DNA from: Yinghuangia elevatio
GTDB taxonomy: Bacteria; Actinomycetota; Actinomycetes; Streptomycetales; Streptomycetaceae
Assembly (NCBI RefSeq): GCF_040649515.1
Contig: NZ_JBEZFP010000109.1
Span: 1-31,834 of the forward strand
Reading direction: 5' to 3'
Length of the DNA stretch: 31,834 nt
Position 1 is the first letter of the stretch, and the number at the start of each line of letters is the position of its first letter. The translations under genes were made by a program, and so were the position numbers. Of this stretch, positions 15,039 to 22,355 are shown piece after piece. The notes under the pieces were generated by a model. That model saw only the letters and a program-made list of their open reading frames with translations. It searched no databases and was not told the DNA's origin.

Positions 15039-15503
15039 ATGACCACCGCGGAAGACCGCCTCGCCGTCGTCGAGACCTGCACCGGCATGGCCTGGCACGC
15101 CGACCGGCGGGCTTGGGACCGGCTGCGCGAGGTGTTCGCGCCGAAAGTACGGCTCGACTACACGAGCCTCAACGGCGGCGAACCCGCCGAACTGGCCGCC
15201 GACGACGTCGTGGCCGGGTGGTCCCAGGTCCTCGGCGCGTACGACGCGACCCAGCACCTGATCACCAATCACCTGGTCGACGTCGACGGCGACACGGCCG
15301 TCTGCACCGCCGCCTTCCAGGCGACGCACCGGCTCGCGAACCCCTTCGGCGCGCCGTTGTGGACGCTGGGCGGCAACTACCGCTTCGACCTGGCGCGTTC
15401 CGAAGGCCGCTGGCAGATCACCGGCGTCGTGATGACCGTGACGTGGGCCGACGGCAACAAGGACCTCGTGGCCCTGGCTGCCGCAAAGGCGGGCGCGCAG
15501 TGA
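15039..15503 (+). CDS. SnoaL-like (NTF2-fold) protein
   Basis: A 154-residue SnoaL-like protein. The first helices contain VVETCTGMAWHADRRAWDRLREVFAPKVRLDYTSLNGG, typical of the SnoaL_4 branch that includes ring-hydroxylating and dehydratase relatives. The strand block HLITNHLVDVDGDTAVCTAAFQATHRL and the last strand WQITGVVMTVTWADGN complete the cone fold. The conserved pocket residues include Asp22-like and His-like positions (the AWHAD and TQHLITNH motifs), so a small-substrate dehydratase or isomerase is possible but unproved. ATG 15039 has GGAG at 15029-15032. The stop overlaps the GTG of the next gene, so both are co-translated. Confidence 0.85.
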   Translation: MTTAEDRLAVVETCTGMAWHADRRAWDRLREVFAPKVRLDYTSLNGGEPAELAADDVVAGWSQVLGAYDATQHLITNHLVDVDGDTAVCTAAFQATHRLANPFGAPLWTLGGNYRFDLARSEGRWQITGVVMTVTWADGNKDLVALAAAKAGAQ

Positions 15504-16039
15504 ACGCCCGCACGACACGGGCGGGGCGTATTGTCGTGGCCGCATGCGCACTTGCGCTCGCCGCCGTGGTGCTTGCCGGATGCGGCGAGGGCTCCGAAAA
15601 GGCCGCCGACGGTGCGCCCGGGGCCGGTTCCGGCGCCGGGGCCGGTTCAACGTCCGGGACCGGCGCGTCCGCCGGCACCACGCCAAACGCGACACCGCCG
15701 TCCGGCCCGGCCCGGTCCGCCGCGCTCGTGCCGCCCGTGAACGCCTACGTCACGGCGGTCAACGGCAAGGATCTCGACGGCCTGGTACGCGCGTTCGCCG
15801 CCGACGCCGAGATCGTCGACGTCGGGCGCAGCATCCGCGGTCACGACGCCATTCGCCGCTGGGCCCAGGCCGAGGTCATCGGCGGCACGTTGACCGTCAC
15901 CCAGGTCGCCGAGACTCGCGACGGGTACCAGCGCCTGCTTGTGCGGTTCGCCCCCGGCGGGACCGGCGGATTCGCCGCGTACTACGCCTTCACCGTCGAC
16001 GGGAGCAGCATCACGCGAGCCGAACTCACGTACGCCTGA
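15500..16039 (+). CDS. NTF2-fold lipoprotein
   Basis: A 179-residue lipoprotein starting at GTG 15500 and overlapping the previous stop by 4 nt. The signal peptide ends in VVLAGC (Cys near 28). A flexible Gly/Ala/Ser/Thr/Pro linker of about 45 residues follows. The C-terminal ~105 residues form a SnoaL/NTF2 domain (VNAYVTAVNGKDLDGLVRAFAADAEIVDVGRSIRGHDAIRRWAQAEV), so a pocket protein would be tethered outside the membrane. Its cytoplasmic paralogue precedes it, making a matched inside/outside pair. Transcription probably ends at the hairpin 16054-16082. Confidence 0.85.
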   Translation: MNARTTRAGRIVVAACALALAAVVLAGCGEGSEKAADGAPGAGSGAGAGSTSGTGASAGTTPNATPPSGPARSAALVPPVNAYVTAVNGKDLDGLVRAFAADAEIVDVGRSIRGHDAIRRWAQAEVIGGTLTVTQVAETRDGYQRLLVRFAPGGTGGFAAYYAFTVDGSSITRAELTYA

Positions 16040-16053
16040 ACCTGGTTACCCGG

Positions 16054-16082
16054 CCGGGGGGTGTCACCGCAGCACCCCCGGG
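16054..16082. terminator. Terminator at the end of the LysR-linked cluster
   Basis: GGGGGTG (16057-16063) pairs with CACCCCC (16073-16079) around a 9-nt loop; two further G-C pairs extend the stem across one mismatch. It lies between convergent genes and could serve both. Confidence 0.65.
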
Positions 16083-16182
16083 AAGGCGGCTCGCCTTGGA
16101 AGGGCACGTTGCGGTGCCGCGGCGCCGCCTCCCCGTTGGCCACGGGCCACCGCCTCATGGCCTCCGGCCCCCTGCCGGATCG

Positions 16183-17010
16183 CTAGCCGGGCGTCCCGTC
16201 CCCCGCCTCCCCTTGCGTGACGCGCTGGAGTTGCCCCTCGTGCACGTCGACCACCCATTCCCAACCGGGCTTGGCCGACGGACCGATGCGCGGGTCGTCG
16301 GCGGTCCGGCCGTCGCGCAGGGCATGGCCGTACGCCCGGTCCTGATCGATACGTGCGCGTACCTCATCGGCGCCGCAGACGGAGCCGTGCCCCGGGACGA
16401 GGACCTTGACGTCGCCCGCGACGCTCTCCAGCCGTTGCAGCCCGACAAGGTAGTCGGCAACCGGGTCGGCGGTGTCGTCGAGCATCGGGACCAGGACATC
16501 GGAAAGCATGTCGCCGGCGACGAGGACCCCGCGGTCCTCGATCAACAGCGCCGCATGGCCCGGGGCATGTGCCGGGTGCTCGACGATCCGGACCCGCGGG
16601 CCGTCCCAGGGAAGCCACACGGTGTCGGCGGGCAGCCCGGTGATGAGGCCGAACAGGTCCAGCGGTACGTCCTCGGCGACCTCCGGCGGCAGCCCTTCGG
16701 TGACGCGGGCCCTCCAGTCCGGGTTCGCCAGGAGGTCCCGCAGGTACTCCGCACAGCGCGCCGTACCGTAACGCGGCGCGTCGCCGAACTCGGGGTGCCA
16801 GAGGACGTGGTCCCAATCGGGATGCGTCGCAAAGCCCGCCACCACGGGCTGACCCATCTCACGAAGGTCGTTCGCGACGGTGGCCATTTCGTCGCGTGTC
16901 AGCCCGGGGTCGACGAGCAACACGCCGGCCCGGCCCTGCACGACAACGGTGTTGTTCTCGAGCAATTCACTCTGCTGGACCAACACACCGTCTGCCACCT
17001 GGCGCAGCAT
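16183..17010 (-). CDS. Metallo-beta-lactamase-fold hydrolase
   Basis: A 275-residue cytoplasmic MBL-fold protein. The zinc motif is THPDWDHVLWH, a variant in which the middle His of HxHxDH is Asp. Further expected elements are HAPGHA, LLIEDRGVLVAGDMLSD and VPGHGS. This branch contains lactonases, thioesterases and many uncharacterised hydrolases; the substrate is unknown. The start is ATG 17010, with GGAAGGAG upstream; the frame is open 11 codons further but lacks a better start. A perfect palindrome sits at 17029-17043 just upstream, suggesting control by an unlinked repressor. Divergent from the conserved membrane protein gene. Confidence 0.87.
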   Translation of the reverse strand: MLRQVADGVLVQQSELLENNTVVVQGRAGVLLVDPGLTRDEMATVANDLREMGQPVVAGFATHPDWDHVLWHPEFGDAPRYGTARCAEYLRDLLANPDWRARVTEGLPPEVAEDVPLDLFGLITGLPADTVWLPWDGPRVRIVEHPAHAPGHAALLIEDRGVLVAGDMLSDVLVPMLDDTADPVADYLVGLQRLESVAGDVKVLVPGHGSVCGADEVRARIDQDRAYGHALRDGRTADDPRIGPSAKPGWEWVVDVHEGQLQRVTQGEAGDGTPG

Positions 17011-17028
17011 GGGAGGCTCCTTCCGATT

Positions 17029-17043
17029 GTGGTTTGCAACCAC
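17029..17043. promoter_or_regulatory. Operator-like palindrome upstream of the MBL hydrolase
   Basis: GTGGTT-TGC-AACCAC is a perfect 6-3-6 inverted repeat, 18 bases before the ATG at 17010, in the expected promoter or leader region. No regulator gene is adjacent. Confidence 0.4.
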
Positions 17044-17206
17044 TCAGCGTGACGCTACTCCCCGACGCCGACACGCGCCCCGCAACACCGACGGCGGCGA
17101 CCTGCTTCGCGGCTTCGGCCCCCTCTGTCGGGTGTCCGATCCTTCGGATAGGTTGCGCGCGTGTCGGATCAAGAGAACAGCGGGGGCGGGTCCGAGGGAC
17201 CCGGAG

Positions 17207-18430
17207 GTGACGGCGAGTCAGCAGCCGTCCGAGAGCGATCCTTTCAAGGACCTCGTCCTCGACGAGGAGTTCGTCCGCGGTGCGGGTCGGCGCGAGCCGT
17301 CGGCGCGGGCCAGGATGCTCGCCGAACGATGGCGCGACGAACCGCCGCAGGCGGTCGGCTTCCGGGAGGCGGCGGACACCCCGCAGCCGACGCGGAGGCC
17401 CAGGCGCGGATTCCGCCGGCGGCGTACCGACCCGTGGGGTCGTCCTGTGCGCCGGGACCGGACCAACCTGAAGATCGCCGTGTGGTTCGTGCTGCTCGTG
17501 GCCCTGCTCCTGGTGGCCAATCGGCAGGACACGTTCCGCGACCTGCTCGGCGGCAACAACCACGGCGAGGAGGGCCTGACCGACTCCGCGCCGATGACCG
17601 CGCAGCCGTCGGTGTCCGGAATAGCCTCGGCGGCGGCCCCGCTGCCGCCCACCCTCCAACCCGTCGACCCCGACCGGCCGACCCGGGAGAACCCCTTCGC
17701 CGGATCGCCGGCCCTCAACTACGCGGACGGCGCGGCGGGGATCGTGCTCCCCGAGGCCAAGCAGGTGAAGGGCTACTCGACGGCGCAGGTGCAGGCGGCC
17801 CTGGAGGCCACCAGGGACCTCCTGATCGCCGCGAACCTGGATCCGGCGGCGCTGCGCGGCGAGACGCCCGCCGCCTTTCGGGCCCTGGTGGATCCGCAGC
17901 AGGGAGAACTTTTGGACGAACTGGAAGCCGCGTACGCCCGGTTCACCAAGGAGAACGACCCGCTCCTCACCATTGCGCGCTTCGATCCGCGGGAAACCGA
18001 ACTGGTCGGCAGTGTCGTCAAGGTCTCCGGGATCATGGCCTACGCGCTCGACGACGAGGGGATGCTCACCGTCACCGCCGACTATTCGTTCGTCTACCCG
18101 GTGGCCAAGGTGGGCCAGGCGGACCGTGAGGTCACCCGGACGCTGGTACGGCGCGCGCTCGAGACGAAGGTCTACAAGGGGCCGAGCTACGAGCCCAGCA
18201 CCGAGGGCAAGGTCTGGATATCGTCCAGGAACTCCGACTTCGCCAACAGTTCCTGTGACGTGGACGACGGATTCCTGCACCCGTACTTCGCCTCCGATCC
18301 GGAGCAGAAGACGAAACCGTCCGGGGCCCCCTTCGACCCGTACGACCGCAGCCAACCCCTGGAGACGGCCGCTCCGTCGCCGGACGCGACGACAGCACCC
18401 GACAGCTGCGGCCTGCTCGCCAGAATCTGA
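17207..18430 (+). CDS. Conserved single-pass membrane protein of unknown function
   Basis: A 407-residue protein. The N-terminal ~85 residues are cytoplasmic, starting with DPFKDLVLDEEFVRGAGRREPSARARMLAERWR and becoming very Arg-rich. One transmembrane helix lies at about 88-104 (LKIAVWFVLLVALLLVA). The remaining ~300 residues are external, with Pro/Ala linkers and a conserved domain containing QAALEATRDLLIAANLDPAAL, VKVSGIMAYALDDEGMLTVTADYSFVYPV and a C-terminal Asp/Cys motif (SSCDVDD). I recognise it as a widespread actinobacterial protein but not as a named family. GTG 17207 has GAGGG at 17194-17198. An alternative GTG at 17161 in another frame gives a homologue-like MSDQENS leader, so a leader frameshift cannot be excluded. 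Confidence 0.78.
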   Translation: MTASQQPSESDPFKDLVLDEEFVRGAGRREPSARARMLAERWRDEPPQAVGFREAADTPQPTRRPRRGFRRRRTDPWGRPVRRDRTNLKIAVWFVLLVALLLVANRQDTFRDLLGGNNHGEEGLTDSAPMTAQPSVSGIASAAAPLPPTLQPVDPDRPTRENPFAGSPALNYADGAAGIVLPEAKQVKGYSTAQVQAALEATRDLLIAANLDPAALRGETPAAFRALVDPQQGELLDELEAAYARFTKENDPLLTIARFDPRETELVGSVVKVSGIMAYALDDEGMLTVTADYSFVYPVAKVGQADREVTRTLVRRALETKVYKGPSYEPSTEGKVWISSRNSDFANSSCDVDDGFLHPYFASDPEQKTKPSGAPFDPYDRSQPLETAAPSPDATTAPDSCGLLARI

Positions 18431-18468
18431 TCGGCCCGACCCGTACACGGCACGGACAAGTACGCGAG

Positions 18469-18486
18469 ACGGACAAGACGGTCCGT
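18469..18486 (+). terminator. Possible stem-loop after the membrane protein gene
   Basis: ACGGAC-AAGACG-GTCCGT is a perfect 6-6-6 hairpin, 39 nt past the stop; a second CACGGAC at 18451 could pair with the same right arm instead, giving two alternative structures. The remaining ~180 bp to the next gene show nothing else. Confidence 0.35.
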
Positions 18487-18664
18487 GTTCCGGGTTCGCG
18501 GGTCGGCGGGAAGCCACCTCGCGGCCCGGTGGCGCCGATCGGGATGCGGGGCGGGACCGGCTGCGGCGTCCCCCGGACGGGTGGCCCCGAGTGCCGTCTC
18601 GTCGTGCGCACCGCACGATGGTGCTGGTCCGCCGGCATCGGGCCGACGGGGATGCGAGGGACGC

Positions 18665-19750
18665 ATGGGGATCACAGCGGTTCGCGGGGAGCTGCCCACG
18701 GCGGGCGGGTGGCCGCGCGTGGAGCTGGCGGCGTTGCGGCGCTGCTCGCTCGGGATCGAACTGGGGGCCGATCGGACCCGGATCGTCCGCGAGGGCGGCG
18801 TGGTCGCCGACGCGCCCAGCGTCTTGGCGCTGGAGGTGCGCTCCGGGAAGCTCGTGGCGGTGGGCGACGCGGCGGTGGCGCTGGAGCAGCCGCGCGCCAC
18901 CGAGGAAGGCGTCACGTGCGGGGCGGCCGCCAACGATGGCGGCCCGGAAGTCACCGTCCTACGGCCGGTAGCCGACGGCAGCGCGGAGAGCCCCGCCGCG
19001 GTCGGCCTCATGCTCCGGGCGTTGCTGGCCAAGGCGGGCCTGCGCCGCTCCAGGTGGCGCCGCGTAGCCGTCGCGGTACCCCATGCCGGCAGCCCGCTGC
19101 TGATGCTGGGCGTACGCACGGCCGTCGAGGCCATCGGCGCGCGGGAGGTCGTCCCCGTGGCCCCCACGTTCGCCGCGGCCTGCGCCGGGCATCTGTCGTT
19201 GGCCGACAACCGCCCGGTGCTCTCGGTCGTCTGCGGTGCCACCCGTACGCACGCGGCCGTCCTGGTCGGGGACGCCATGCTCGACGGGGACCTCGTCCCG
19301 GTCGGCGGCACCGACGTCCACGAGGCGCTGGCCCAGTACCTGATGGACACCTATGGGCTACGTCTGGGCCCCCGGCACATCCGCGCCCTCCACCCGCACC
19401 TGACCGGCGCGGCGGCGGGGGCGGGCGGCACGGTGACGGTACGGGGCTGGGACGTACGTCGTGCGCGACCGCGCGCGCAGGAACTCGACGCGAACGAGTT
19501 GATCGGGGCCGTCGGGGTCCCCCTGGACCTGATGGCCGATCTGGTGCGCCGCGTCGTCGCCCGTACTTCGGCCGAGATCCTGCTCGATCTCGCCGACCGC
19601 GGCGCGGTGCTCGCGGGGCCCGGGGCCGCCGTCGCCGGGCTGGCGGACCGGATCCGTACGGCGACGATGCTGCCGACCTACCTTGCGCCCGACCCCGGCC
19701 TTGCCGTGGCGCACGGGATGACCAACCTCATCCGCTCCGACCCCCGCTGA
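18665..19750 (+). CDS. MreB-like actin-fold protein, degenerate
   Basis: A 361-residue protein of the MreB/actin family. It aligns with MreB at CSLGIELGADRTRIVREGGVVADAPSVLALEVRSGKLVAVGDAAVAL, where MreB has the phosphate-binding GTANT; here it is GADRT. The second half has RRVAVAVPHAGSPLLMLGVRTAVEAIGAREVVPVAPTFAAACAG (MreB: PSGIT...AREVYLIEEPMAAAIGAG), a diverged phosphate-2 region (VLSVVCGATRTHAAVLV), GGTDVHEALAQYL and a C-terminal LADRGAVLAGPGAAVAGLADRI. The ATP-contact motifs are altered, so polymerisation or ATP use is doubtful. Streptomyces carry MreB, Mbl and a divergent MreB-like protein; this could be the last. ATG 18665 has GAGGG just upstream. It stands alone, with no mreC/mreD. 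Confidence 0.75.
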   Translation: MGITAVRGELPTAGGWPRVELAALRRCSLGIELGADRTRIVREGGVVADAPSVLALEVRSGKLVAVGDAAVALEQPRATEEGVTCGAAANDGGPEVTVLRPVADGSAESPAAVGLMLRALLAKAGLRRSRWRRVAVAVPHAGSPLLMLGVRTAVEAIGAREVVPVAPTFAAACAGHLSLADNRPVLSVVCGATRTHAAVLVGDAMLDGDLVPVGGTDVHEALAQYLMDTYGLRLGPRHIRALHPHLTGAAAGAGGTVTVRGWDVRRARPRAQELDANELIGAVGVPLDLMADLVRRVVARTSAEILLDLADRGAVLAGPGAAVAGLADRIRTATMLPTYLAPDPGLAVAHGMTNLIRSDPR

Positions 19751-19868
19751 CCTTCTGTCGCCGTCCTCTGGACCGGTCTTCCGGAAAGCCTCCGGCCGAT
19801 CGGAGCGCATCCACCAATTAATCGGCGTCCGGTGCCGTCGGCGTCACACCGTCAACCGTGCCCGTGTT

Positions 19869-19899
19869 GGTCGACGACGGTCACGCCCCGTCGTCGACC
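19869..19899. terminator. Bidirectional terminator containing the DUF899 stop codon
   Basis: A perfect 12-bp stem, GGTCGACGACGG (19869-19880) with CCGTCGTCGACC (19888-19899), around a 7-nt loop. The loop holds the stop codon of the minus-strand gene (19881-19883), and the right arm is its last codons. It sits between convergent genes. A weaker hairpin (CCGGA-TCCGG) is at 19780-19794. Confidence 0.7.
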
Positions 19900-20603
19900 C
19901 CGTTGTTCCCGGCCGCCGGGCCGTAGAGCCGGGCGACGTCGGGAGAGTCCAGCCATTTGGAGTACGTCGGCGACTGCGGCCACCCCTCGGGCGAGTCCTG
20001 CCACTCCTCCTGGCGCCCCCACGGCAGGACGTCGACCAACGCGAAGGTGTAGGCGAGTTGCTCGGTGCCGCGACCGCTGGTGTGCCAGGTGCGGTAGACC
20101 GTGTCGCCGTTCCGGAGGAACACGTTCACCGCGAAGCCCCCGCCGGGAGGCGCGCCGACGTCGGCGCCGAACGGGCTCTCCGACGACGAGTACCAGTCCA
20201 TCGTGTTGCCGACCTTGGCCCGGTACGCCAGGGCTTCGTCGATGGGCCCGTTGGTGACCACGACGAAGCGGGCGTCGTAGTTGTCGAGGAAGCCCAGCCG
20301 GACGTACTGCGAGGTCAGGCTGGTACAACCGCCGCACTGCCACTCCGCGCCGTCGGACCACATGTGGTTGTACACGATGAGCTGCGAGCGGCCGTCGAAC
20401 ACGTCGACGAGCCGGATCGGGCCGTCCGCACCGATCAGCGTGTAGTCGGGCAGCTCGACCATCGGCAGTTTGCGGCGTTGCGCGGCGATGGCGTCGAGTT
20501 CACGGGTCGCGGCCTTCTCCCGCACCCGCAGATCGTCGAGCGCGGCCTGCCACGCCTGCTGGTCGACGACTGGAGGCAGGGCCTTGCCGGTGTACTCGGT
20601 CAT
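19881..20603 (-). CDS. DUF899 family thioredoxin-fold protein
   Basis: A 240-residue DUF899 (AhpC/TSA-related) protein. The helical N terminus (WQAALDDLRVREKAATRELDAIAAQRRKLPMVEL) is typical, followed by the redox-like fold: SQLIVYNHMWSDGAEWQCGGCTSLTSQYV with Cys90-Gly-Gly-Cys93 in the position of the peroxiredoxin/thioredoxin active site, then the FVVVTNGP strand and the C-terminal SPTYSKWLDSPDV. Function is unproved in the family; the CxxC favours a redox role. ATG 20603 has GGAGGA immediately upstream. Monocistronic, divergent from the four-helix protein gene at 20763. Confidence 0.88.
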   Translation of the reverse strand: MTEYTGKALPPVVDQQAWQAALDDLRVREKAATRELDAIAAQRRKLPMVELPDYTLIGADGPIRLVDVFDGRSQLIVYNHMWSDGAEWQCGGCTSLTSQYVRLGFLDNYDARFVVVTNGPIDEALAYRAKVGNTMDWYSSSESPFGADVGAPPGGGFAVNVFLRNGDTVYRTWHTSGRGTEQLAYTFALVDVLPWGRQEEWQDSPEGWPQSPTYSKWLDSPDVARLYGPAAGNNGVDDGA

Positions 20604-20762
20604 GATTCCTCCCGGGCTCGGATAAGTCCTCTCCTCCCTGTAGACCCGAAACGCCGCCGGAAATCATCGGACGTCCGCCGGTCGCCTTCCGCGGGCGGCG
20701 CATGCCAGGGCCGGGTGTGGGGAAGCCGCTCCCCCATGGACCCCCGACCGAAGCGAGTACCC

Positions 20763-21254
20763 ATGAACGCGTTCCCGCAGCTCATCGAGGAGAACGACCG
20801 CCTGCGTGCGCTGATCGCCCGGTGGCGCGCCACACCGCAGAGCGTGGCGGAACTCCTGCCCGCGGCGGCCGAGGTACTCCGCGCCACGGCCGCCGCCAAG
20901 GAGCAGGAGCTGTACCCGGCGGTCCTGCGGCACGACCCGCGGCGCGCGGACCGGGTGGACGAGGCGGTACGCACGAACCAGCAGGTCGAGGCGTTCCTGT
21001 CGGCGGCGCTGCAGTCGGGCCCGGAGGGGCGCGGGTTTCTCGACGACGCGTACGAGGCGGCGGCCGCGGCGGACGGCCTCCTCCTCCACGAACGCCGCGA
21101 CCTCCTGCCCGCTCTCGAGGGCGACGACGTCCCCGAGACCGAACTCGACCGCGTTGTCGGCCGCCTGCGGACCGCCCGGTCCGACTACCTGAACGACCAC
21201 CGCGCCGACCGCAGCCACGACGCACCCGCAGGCAGCGACGACCTCGGGCACTGA
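20763..21254 (+). CDS. Hemerythrin-like four-helix protein lacking most iron ligands
   Basis: A 163-residue helical protein with the hemerythrin HHE pattern: helix 1 NAFPQLIEENDRLRALIARWRATPQSVAELLPAAAEVLRATAAAKEQELYPAVL, then a middle helix TNQQVEAFLSAALQ, then a last helix EAAAAADGLLLHERRDLLPALE. The helix order and the ELYPAVL and ERRDLLPAL motifs fit the family, but the His residues that should bind the di-iron site are mostly replaced (EEN for D-H, and Asn, Ala and Asp at the others); only one plausible His, in LLHERRD, remains. It is therefore probably not an oxygen carrier. ATG 20763 is the best start (weak ribosome site); ATG 20736 is in frame. Confidence 0.65.
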   Translation: MNAFPQLIEENDRLRALIARWRATPQSVAELLPAAAEVLRATAAAKEQELYPAVLRHDPRRADRVDEAVRTNQQVEAFLSAALQSGPEGRGFLDDAYEAAAAADGLLLHERRDLLPALEGDDVPETELDRVVGRLRTARSDYLNDHRADRSHDAPAGSDDLGH

Positions 21255-21295
21255 CCCGGGCACCGGCCACCGGTCACCGGCCACGGCCCGGGAAC

Positions 21296-21349
21296 CCGCC
21301 GTCCGGCCCCCGCCCGGCCGCGGCAACCACGTGCGGGGGCGGACGGCGG
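21296..21349. terminator. Long bidirectional hairpin between convergent genes
   Basis: CCGCCGTCCG (21296-21305), one bulged G, CCCCCGC (21307-21313) pair with GCGGGGG (21333-21339) and CGGACGGCGG (21340-21349): a 17-bp stem around a 19-nt loop that itself contains CCGGCCGCGG. Confidence 0.7.
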
Positions 21350-21400
21350 CCGGTGCCGGACGGTGCCCGGGCCCGGGCCGTGGTCGTCGGCTTCTCCTAC

Positions 21401-22063
21401 CTAGCGGCCGGCTGTGGAGCCGGAGCGGCCGGTGCCGCGCGAGGACTTGGCATTGCTCGCCGAGGCACCCGAGGAACCCGAGCCACCCGACGAACCCGAA
21501 GAACCCGGCGAACCGGAACTCCGGGAAGTCCGGGCCCCGGTGCCGCCCTTGGCCCCGGCCTTGGCGGCCGTACGGCGGGCACCCGCCTCGGCCTCGCCGC
21601 CGAGTTCGCGGGCCATGCCCTTGGCCTCGTCCTTGAGCTCGCGTACGTCGCCCTTGGCCTGCTCCTTCAGGAGCTTCGCGTCGCGCGTGGCCTCGTCTTT
21701 TGCGCGCCGCACGTCGTCCGCGGTCTGCTCGGCCTTGCCGCGCATCTTGGCGACGACCTTGTGCCCGCGGATACCGAGGTCCTCGTACACGTCCAAGGCC
21801 CGGCCGTACTGGCTGCGCACGTACCCGCCCGGGTTCTTCCCGATCGCGTCGGCCGTCTCGCCGATCGTGGACTGGACCTGTGCCACGGTGTTCGAGACCC
21901 GGTAGCGCAGCGGCCGCACACCCACCGGAATGTCGATCTTGCCTTCCATGATCATCGTCGACGCGTCGCGGGCCTTCTCCACCGCGAAGTCACCCGCGCC
22001 GACGACCACATAGAACGGGTTGACGTCGGTACGGCCCAACCAGCGTTCCCTTGCAGTCACCAT
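21401..22063 (-). CDS. HbhA-like coiled-coil protein
   Basis: A 220-residue protein similar to mycobacterial heparin-binding haemagglutinin. The N-terminal domain starts VNPFYVVVGAGDFAVEKARDA, typical of the family. It is followed by a long helical region rich in Lys/Glu/Ala (about 85-160, e.g. KAEQTADDVRRAKDEATRDAKLLKEQAKGDVRELKDEAKGMAREL). The C-terminal ~55 residues are almost only Ser, Gly, Ala, Thr and Arg, in place of the Lys/Pro/Ala tail of HbhA. There is no signal peptide. In mycobacteria HbhA is surface-exposed and has a role in membrane/lipid organisation; here a membrane-associated helical scaffold is likelier. ATG 22063; the ribosome site is not obvious. The strong hairpin 21296-21349 ends it. 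Confidence 0.75.
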   Translation of the reverse strand: MVTARERWLGRTDVNPFYVVVGAGDFAVEKARDASTMIMEGKIDIPVGVRPLRYRVSNTVAQVQSTIGETADAIGKNPGGYVRSQYGRALDVYEDLGIRGHKVVAKMRGKAEQTADDVRRAKDEATRDAKLLKEQAKGDVRELKDEAKGMARELGGEAEAGARRTAAKAGAKGGTGARTSRSSGSPGSSGSSGGSGSSGASASNAKSSRGTGRSGSTAGR

Positions 22064-22137
22064 GATCTCTGCTCACTCCTCCGATGTCGGGGGCTTGGGA
22101 GGGCCGGTGCCCGGGGGCCGGGCCGGCCCGCAAAGTC

Positions 22138-22159
22138 CGCAACTGAGCTGTCAGTTGCG
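22138..22159. promoter_or_regulatory. Perfect 9-4-9 palindrome in a divergent promoter region
   Basis: Arms CGCAACTGA (22138-22146) and TCAGTTGCG (22151-22159), spacer GCTG. The 292-bp gap between the HbhA-like gene and the BBE oxidase holds no other recognisable gene. Symmetry and size fit a TetR-type operator; no such regulator is in this window. Confidence 0.5.
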
Positions 22160-22355
22160 CCGGCACGCGCGCCGCTGCCCCGTGGCGCCGCACGCATGCG
22201 CGCGCCTACCGACTCTTCACAAGCGGAACCCCGCGATCGGCTCGCGTCCACCGATGGGTCAGCCCAGCGCGACCGCGGCCGACGCCCGACGGACGATGGC
22301 AGGGGGCTGCGTGGCAAGCACGCCGCCGCATCGAACGGCCTGGAGATGGTGGGGC

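Noticed and set aside
17161..17206. Alternative start of the membrane protein at GTG 17161
   Set aside because: It is in a different frame from the conserved domain; kept only as a possible leader frameshift.
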